This document shows, piece after piece, positions 59,115 through 64,000 of a DNA stretch of 64,000 bases. The position numbers and the translations under genes are program-made. Under the pieces are notes generated by a model, which saw nothing but the letters and a program-made list of their open reading frames with translations, was not told the DNA's origin and ran no database searches. Where the stretch lies: contig OY987242.1 of the NCBI GenBank assembly GCA_963920765.1, positions 5,482,789 through 5,546,788 on the forward strand, written 5' to 3'. Each line of letters starts with the position of its first letter. The first letter of the stretch is position 1. This DNA is from Ulota crispa (taxonomy: Eukaryota; Streptophyta; Bryopsida; Orthotrichales; Orthotrichaceae).

Positions 59115-60803
59115 TGCCGAAGGAGGTTCAGAGTGAGGATTCCAGGTCGTCCGGGACTAGCAGCATGGCCAAGTTGAGCGCAAGCGAGAAGGAGAAGACG
59201 AAGCTGAGAGAGCGACAGAGACGAGCCATCACCACCAAAATCTTCGCCGGGCTTAGGAAGTATGGAGGCTACAACCTCCCTCCACGAGCCGACATCAACG
59301 ATGTGCTCAAAGCTCTGGCCTCGGAAGCGGGATGGGTGGTGGAGCCGGACGGCAACACTTACCGCTCACAGGTACCACCCTCGTTTGCATCCCAAAATCC
59401 AATCCTGAACCTAGCTACATACTTGAAAATCTTTCATGATATTCTCATGGGCCACGACCCACTGTTGTTCCTCTAATGCACAGCAATAGTTCCTTACATT
59501 ACTAATTCACACTGCTAATTCACTAGTCGTGCAATTGCTTTTCCTGTTCCTGAGCCAGCAGATAATACACAGTAGTTTTTTTTCCTCGTTTAGTTCTTTG
59601 TTGCTAACTAAATTACATGATACCAAGTGCGAGTTTCTCCACAACTGTATCATTTTCTCATTGGCTGATGTAAAAGGAAAAGAAGCCATTCTGTTCAATG
59701 CAAGCCCATTGACTGGTCAGCAGAAAACGAGACACTTGTAGCAATTTGATCTTTACTGGGGATTTTGTGAAGTTCGCTTGGCAAGTTAAGTGTCTTACGA
59801 AATTTGTAAAATCCCCTAGAAGGTATGGACATAGATGAGTGAAACGAAGGGTTTTTTGGACGTGTGAAAAGACATGAGGCTTGAGATGGATATGGTTCGT
59901 CAACTGAGAAGGTTGTGTTGAGTGCGTAATTAGATTGAGACAGGAGGGTGGAGAGCATTGCATTAGTGATGAGAGCAGATAAGTTGATGACTGATGTGTA
60001 CGTGGATGTATTGATTCATGAAGGGATTCTCACAGCCATCAAGCAGCCTGCAGCACTCGCTGCGGCAGACGGTGAACCCAGTGCAAAACCGGATGCAGCT
60101 CATCCCACCCCCGAGCACGCTGAACACGGGGTTCAACTGCACGCTAGCAAATCTCATGGCGGACACCGGCGAACTCCGCGAGGGCAACTGCTCCACCACA
60201 GCGTCGCCACGTCACCACTCCATGGGCGGCGGCGGCGGCGGCCATCACTCGAACTCCTCGTCGATGACGCTCATGGGGTCGGGCTGCATCTCCAACTCGC
60301 CGTTTGCGTCGCCGGCGTCGAGCGAGGGCGGGCCGCCGAGCGGGCGGCTGTCGCAGGGATCGATGCCGTATCTGGCGGGGCTGTCGACGGGGTTCCTGCC
60401 GTCGTGCGGCCTGTCGGACGCGCGCGACGGCGACTCCTCGGGGATTATTAAGGAGGAGAACGCGGCGGCCGCGGCGTACTTCAGCGCGGACACGCTGGAC
60501 GCGCGCGACTTCCAGATGCAGCGCGCGACGCTGGACGCGTCGCAGTTTCTGAATTCCAGGGAGTTCAACACCGGGCGCGTCACGGCGGGCAACAATTCGC
60601 TGGGCAACGCTCTGGGCAACACCAGTAACATGAACTCGCTCTTCTTCAACGCCGCACAGCAAGCGCCCAACCGGTTTGGTCAACGCGCGCCGCTCCCCAA
60701 CCTCATGATGCTCTCCACTGGCCACCCGTTTCTCCAAGAGCAGCGGGCTTCCAACCAGAATACCCCCCTGGGCTCTCCCCGAATGCAAGATGGCCCTGGC
60801 TAA
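59114..60803 (+). CDS. BZR/BES1-family transcription factor, two coding exons
   Basis: The gene encodes a plant-specific BZR/BES1-type regulator: a nuclear, dimeric, bHLH-like DNA-binding protein that in angiosperms binds BRRE (CGTGYG) and E-box sites and is controlled by GSK3-type kinases in brassinosteroid signalling. Coding exons are 59,114-59,371 (86 codons) and 60,036-60,803 (255 codons plus TAA), 341 aa in total. The join is in phase: CAG|GTACC at the donor and CTCACAG|CCATC at the acceptor. The DNA-binding domain covers residues 24-86, with basic motif RERQRRAI and the family blocks [24 protein letters not shown] and PDGNTYR. RADINDV stands where angiosperm BZR1 has an HCDNNEV-type sequence, and is closer to the domain of BAM7/BAM8. 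Exon 2 is rich in Ser, Gly and Asn, with GGGGGG at 150-155, several S/T-P sites, a possible SUMO site (IKEE, Lys225) and no LxLxL repression motif. A second in-frame ATG at 59,165 also precedes the domain. Family assignment is firm; the exon 2 function is inferred. Confidence 0.92.
59372..60035 (+). other. Intron of the BZR gene (664 bp, phase 0)
   Basis: The donor is CAG|GTACCA and the acceptor TTCTCACAG|CC. Seven bases (CTCACAG) are identical at both exon edges. Reading on without splicing adds about 35 codons and then stops at 59,474-59,476. Known BZR genes also have an intron just after the DNA-binding domain, which supports the model. The polypyrimidine tract before the acceptor is weak. 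Confidence 0.85.
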
Positions 60804-61150
60804 CTAGTGGCGCATCCCATGCATGCTCCCCTCCTTGGTTCAAATCCGGGCCAAACTCACTCCCTTTTTTCCGCCAAGCATCAAAGCTGATTGTGCAGTT
60901 TCTCTCGATCGATCGATCTCCCCTCACCTGCGGTGGCCTCCATGGTTTTAGAATCTCAGCCCCACTTTTTTGATGAAGGATCTCCCTTGGAGCGAGCTCA
61001 CCTTGCAGAACCCAGGCCAAGGTTTTCCCCCCTTTTTTTGTAAACCCTCTTTTTTCTTTTTTCTTTAGTACCACTTCATGCTGTGGCTCATGCGGTTCAT
61101 GGAATGCTTAAGCTGGTGGGTGTTTCCTGAGAAAGTAAAGACACATCGTT
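60804..61150 (+). other. Presumed 3' UTR of the BZR gene
   Basis: Sequence after the BZR stop codon, with moderate GC that falls to T-rich sequence near 61,030-61,070. No canonical AATAAA was seen close by, so the polyadenylation site is undefined. Confidence 0.35.
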
Positions 61151-63137
61151 TTACCATCCTTTTGCACTGAAATGCCTCAAAAATTGTGAGTTTTTGTCTA
61201 TGCTGTGTTCTGACTAACTCATGTCTTTTTAGCTCTGCTTGAATGACAGAATCTTAATGACACGACTAGATATTCTTTGAGAGTCTTCAGAAGCTTTTTA
61301 AATGTGAGTTTTTTGTAATTTTGTTGTGAATCCTGAAAATTTTAGATGTAGAACTTTTTGGCTAGTCAAAAAGGGTAGGAGTGATAAGGGTGTCCTGACT
61401 AGTCAATGACACGGCTGCCTCAAAACCTGGAGTAGACATAATAATCTTGTGCATTGTTGGAAAAGCGAGAGCGTCATGGTACTTTGAAAGGGGATGGATA
61501 CCTTTTCTTTTTCAATTTCCGGAGAATGGCAAAATGTTTGAGAACAGTCACGGAACTGTACGTACCTGAGGTGTTTTTAAATCCGAAAGGATCCGTTTCT
61601 AATAGACAGCCAGCAGTGCGAATAGGTGCAGTGCTGAAAGAAAGGGAAATCGTATTTGATTCTACAGCTCTTGCGGATGTCACTGTCCTGGATTGCAACA
61701 TCAAGCTGAGGGTGATGGTGAAGTGATCACACTAACCGCATTGACTAAGTATCAAATCATACTGTACTTTTTCAGTCTACAACTATATTGTAGTGAGTGC
61801 AAACAGATCTAGAGGTCCAGATTTTGAACAGTGGTTGGGGGGCAAATTTACTAACATATCGCCTGTACAACCCCTGCATGACGAAGACTTAATTTAGCTC
61901 AGTTTTTAAAGTCGTCTTCATGCTGAGCTAATGTTGAAAGTGTTTATTGCTTTTTTTCTGAAATCTCCTGGCATGTGTATAAAGTACAAATGACAACAGC
62001 ATTATAACGCGTGACCTTTGCCTCCAAACTCTTAAAACTCTGACTCAATCTCCCCGAAGTGCATGCAAAAGCTAGCGGGCAGGACCCTCGTGCTCAGCTT
62101 CTAGTGTAGATCATATTCTCCAAAGCCAAGTGTGTCGTGTGACTGGTGCCGTAAACAGAAAATATGTAAAAGGTGCTTTCTAGTTTTAGTGAGAAATGGC
62201 CATGCTACCGAGAACAGAGGATCCTAACTAAGAATAGCCACAGCTTTTAATGGAATAGAATGTTTCACTGCCAAAAGCGAACGATAAATGAAAGACTGCC
62301 ACACCATTAATTGTATTCAGTGAAAGCATTGACTATGGGCGATGAAGGAACGTTATACTCCGCTGATTCCTATGTATGGCAGAGCAGTGATCCCAAGTTT
62401 GATTTCAAAATTCGCTAAAAACACTTCTAAAAATGCAAAACATTCCAGTTTGACACTGGTATTCAAATATTTTGTGGCTAGAAAGAAATCACGGTACGAT
62501 TATACTGCTAAATTTAGTCACAGTTATTGGCAGAGAAGTAACCCACCTTCAAACCCATTTCAGAGGTAAAAATGAGGGGTTTTAGGCATCGCCCCAATCA
62601 CTTACTTTCCGCAGAAAGTGCTGATAGCGGTGTAGAAAATTAAAAAATAATGGCTAAATGGAGTCAAAAGTTAGTTTTAGGAATTTGCGAAAGAGTCCGG
62701 TCAATAAAATTGAGTTAGTAAAAGTGCTATGTTCAGTAAAATCCACCTGCCCAAACAAGGCAGAGTCAACTTGATCTCAGATACTCCGCTAAAGATACCC
62801 TGAAAAGCGGCGAATGAAATCCACTTAATGTCTACATGAAGAGCAATTAACCGCAATCTAGTCAGATGAGTTGGCGAAGGATTTCACATGCACAGCATCC
62901 AACGTAAAATTACTTCCACAGTCCCCAAGACTCCAAGCAAATCTGGATAGGGATGCCATTCAAGACCGTATTACTGAAAATTGTTACTTCAACAGCAAGC
63001 AAGTCTAGCATTAATGAATGCCAAGGATCGATCTTCGAAGCTGTTAAATAGAAATGGCTACTCTCAGAGCTTTGCTCCGTACAAACCGACAAGTATTGAG
63101 AGTGAAGCATCCTGCATGAAGGTTAAAAGGTTTTGAT
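61151..63137. other. Intergenic stretch between BZR and SDHAF1, no gene recognised
   Basis: Moderately AT-rich sequence between the convergent genes. Short open frames exist (for example 61,526-61,726 plus and 62,342-62,569 plus) but none resembles a known family. No clear inverted-repeat transposon was seen. Confidence 0.4.
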
Positions 63138-63220
63138 AAACCCTAAAAAAACGTTAAGCCCTAAAAAGCGTTAAACCCGAAAACAACGTTTAACCCTAAA
63201 AAACGTTAAACCCTAAAGGA
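63138..63220. repeat. Tandem telobox-like array (unit about 17 bp)
   Basis: About 4.5 imperfect units of AAACCCTAAAAAACGTT lie 140-220 bp beyond the SDHAF1 stop codon, in its probable 3' flank. Each unit combines a telobox-like AAACCCTAA core with an AACGTT box. It is not a plain telomeric tract, because the units are longer than 7 bp. Confidence 0.7.
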
Positions 63221-63359
63221 ATTTCACAGCTAAAAAGAATTGTACTGCAAAGCAATCAGCTCGCATGGTGGAATTGATTGCAATGAGTTCCTAGAAAATG
63301 GCACTAACGTTGTACAAGCTTGCACGCATTTCAAAAAATTGGCAGGGGACTTGGTGGAT

Positions 63360-63611
63360 TTACTTGGGTGCCGTGAAGGTGAAGCCGCTGACACCAGGGT
63401 TCTTGAGCATTTCTAGCTGCTTGTGACCCCGCCTCATAAGAAACTCGACGCTCTGAAACTCTTTTCTGTCAATTTTGGAGTTCTTCCGGAACTCGGCGCC
63501 CACGAATAACTCGATGTCTCTCCGTGACTCGGCTGACTTGCTTCGTGCTACACGTAGGAACGATCGGTAGAGACTGAGCACCTGCTTCTGCATCCCTGAT
63601 AACCTTGCCAT
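63360..63611 (-). CDS. SDHAF1: Succinate dehydrogenase assembly factor 1 (SDHAF1-like, LYR protein)
   Basis: An 83-codon single-exon frame beginning ATGGCAAGG and ending TAA. The protein is small and basic, with the LYR motif at residues 14-16 in the context LSLYRSFLR, a later FRKNSKIDRKEF block (41-52) and a helix ending RRGHKQLEML (60-69). This layout is typical of the complex1_LYR family and closest to plant SDHAF1. SDHAF1 acts in the mitochondrial matrix, linking the HSC20/ISCU iron-sulfur transfer machinery through its LYR motif to the SDH2 (SDHB) subunit of complex II. Length suits the family, which has no long N-terminal presequence. The gene lies tail-to-tail with the BZR gene about 2.5 kb away. 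Other small LYR proteins are the main alternative assignment. Confidence 0.85.
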   Translation of the reverse strand: MARLSGMQKQVLSLYRSFLRVARSKSAESRRDIELFVGAEFRKNSKIDRKEFQSVEFLMRRGHKQLEMLKNPGVSGFTFTAPK

Positions 63612-64000
63612 CTCCCCCCCTAAACCCTAAACCCCAATCTTCACAAAACCCACCACTCAAGCCTCAGTAATGCACAAATATCGACGGCAAACACAGCAAA
63701 CGAGTACAACTTACGAGGAATCTAGAGGAAAACAGAAAAACCCTAAAAAGCAAAAACCTCAATAAAACCCTAATTTCACAAAAAATGGAAATGCGGTAAA
63801 AATATGAGCAAATGATAGATCGCAGAATGGTAGAGAGAGAAAGAGGGAGAGAGAAGATCCTCAGTGTAAGTAGAGCAATTAACTCACCGAGAGTTCGGTT
63901 GACTGCGGACCCGGTTTTCAACGAAGAAATTACAAGAATTTTAGAGATGAGAAACAAGATGGGTACCTCAAGAAAGGAGCCTTTTCGAGAGCTTGCTCGC
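63612..64000 (-). promoter_or_regulatory. SDHAF1 5' leader and upstream region with teloboxes
   Basis: Reading on the minus strand, the leader carries telobox-like AAACCCTAA motifs (plus-strand positions 63,622-63,630, near 63,738-63,745 and 63,765-63,773) and GA/CT-rich sequence near 63,833-63,855. Teloboxes are frequent in 5' regions of plant housekeeping and ribosome-related genes. A strong donor signal (TCG|GTGAGTT at 63,887/63,888, minus strand) suggests a leader intron; its acceptor is not clear. The transcription start may lie beyond the window. Confidence 0.5.

Noticed and set aside
60207..60226. Near-match between GCCACGTCACCAC in BZR exon 2 and the promoter box at 56,753
   Set aside because: In exon 2 the sequence is explained by the coding frame (SPRHHSMG), and a match of this length can be chance.
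60144..60788. Long minus-strand open frame (214 codons) and other overlapping frames across BZR exon 2
   Set aside because: GC-rich coding sequence produces open shadow frames. The plus-strand frame joins in phase with the BZR domain exon, and the antisense product is Arg/Ala-rich with no known domain.
61454..61726. A 90-codon frame downstream of the BZR gene
   Set aside because: The frame opens at TTG, has no recognisable domain and overlaps an equally long antisense frame.
1..64000. tRNA, rRNA, LTR pairs or an intact transposase
   Set aside because: I looked for tRNA B-box-like motifs, long direct terminal repeats and conserved transposase or reverse-transcriptase motifs by eye and found none I could support. 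A profile search could still find decayed ones.

Overview
This window looks like nuclear DNA of a land plant, most likely a non-seed plant (moss, liverwort, lycophyte or fern). The evidence is a spliced BZR/BES1-type transcription factor gene whose DNA-binding domain differs from the angiosperm BZR1 consensus, a plant-type SDHAF1 gene, CT-rich and telobox-bearing leaders, plant-type introns, and an AT-rich intergenic space packed with small inverted-repeat transposons. I cannot name the species. No bacterial, organellar or viral genes were recognised.

Layout. Positions 1 to about 56,700 hold no gene I can recognise. This part is AT-rich and built largely of small non-autonomous DNA transposons, foldback elements and dispersed repeats, many of them nested. 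The main families are: (A) elements flanked by TTAA with ends CCC(C)TAAA...TTTAGGGG, in size classes of about 72 bp, about 235 bp and about 0.9 kb, with at least eleven two-ended copies; (B and C) TA-flanked elements, mostly 313-314 bp; (D) elements of about 390 bp that favour (TA)n sites, one of which carries a 1.26-kb near-perfect palindrome; (E) foldback elements with long arms; a cluster of three related foldbacks at 20.7-23.0 kb; and single hairpins at 26.2 and 32.4 kb. Short GC-richer islands at 8.6-9.3, 11.0-12.5, 30.6-31.2 and 54.7-55.7 kb may be decayed genic or promoter sequence, but nothing in them was identified.

From about 56.7 kb to the right edge the sequence becomes genic. A duplicated TGACGTGGC box, a (CT)n/(GTCT)n tract and CAG-rich sequence precede a long leader with a probable intron. 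The two-exon BZR coding sequence follows (59,114-59,371 joined to 60,036-60,803; 341 codons), preceded by a short uORF whose stop overlaps the main ATG. About 2.5 kb downstream, in tail-to-tail orientation, lies an 83-codon SDHAF1 gene on the minus strand, with telobox-like motifs on both sides. The two genes act in unrelated processes (brassinosteroid/GSK3-type transcriptional control, and mitochondrial complex II assembly).

The most interesting signal is family A. Eight copies have an exact TTAA on both sides, and one 1,725-bp copy shrinks to about the size of its relatives once two later insertions are subtracted. TTAA target sites with CCC...GGG ends are the signature of the piggyBac superfamily, which is not usually listed among land-plant transposons.
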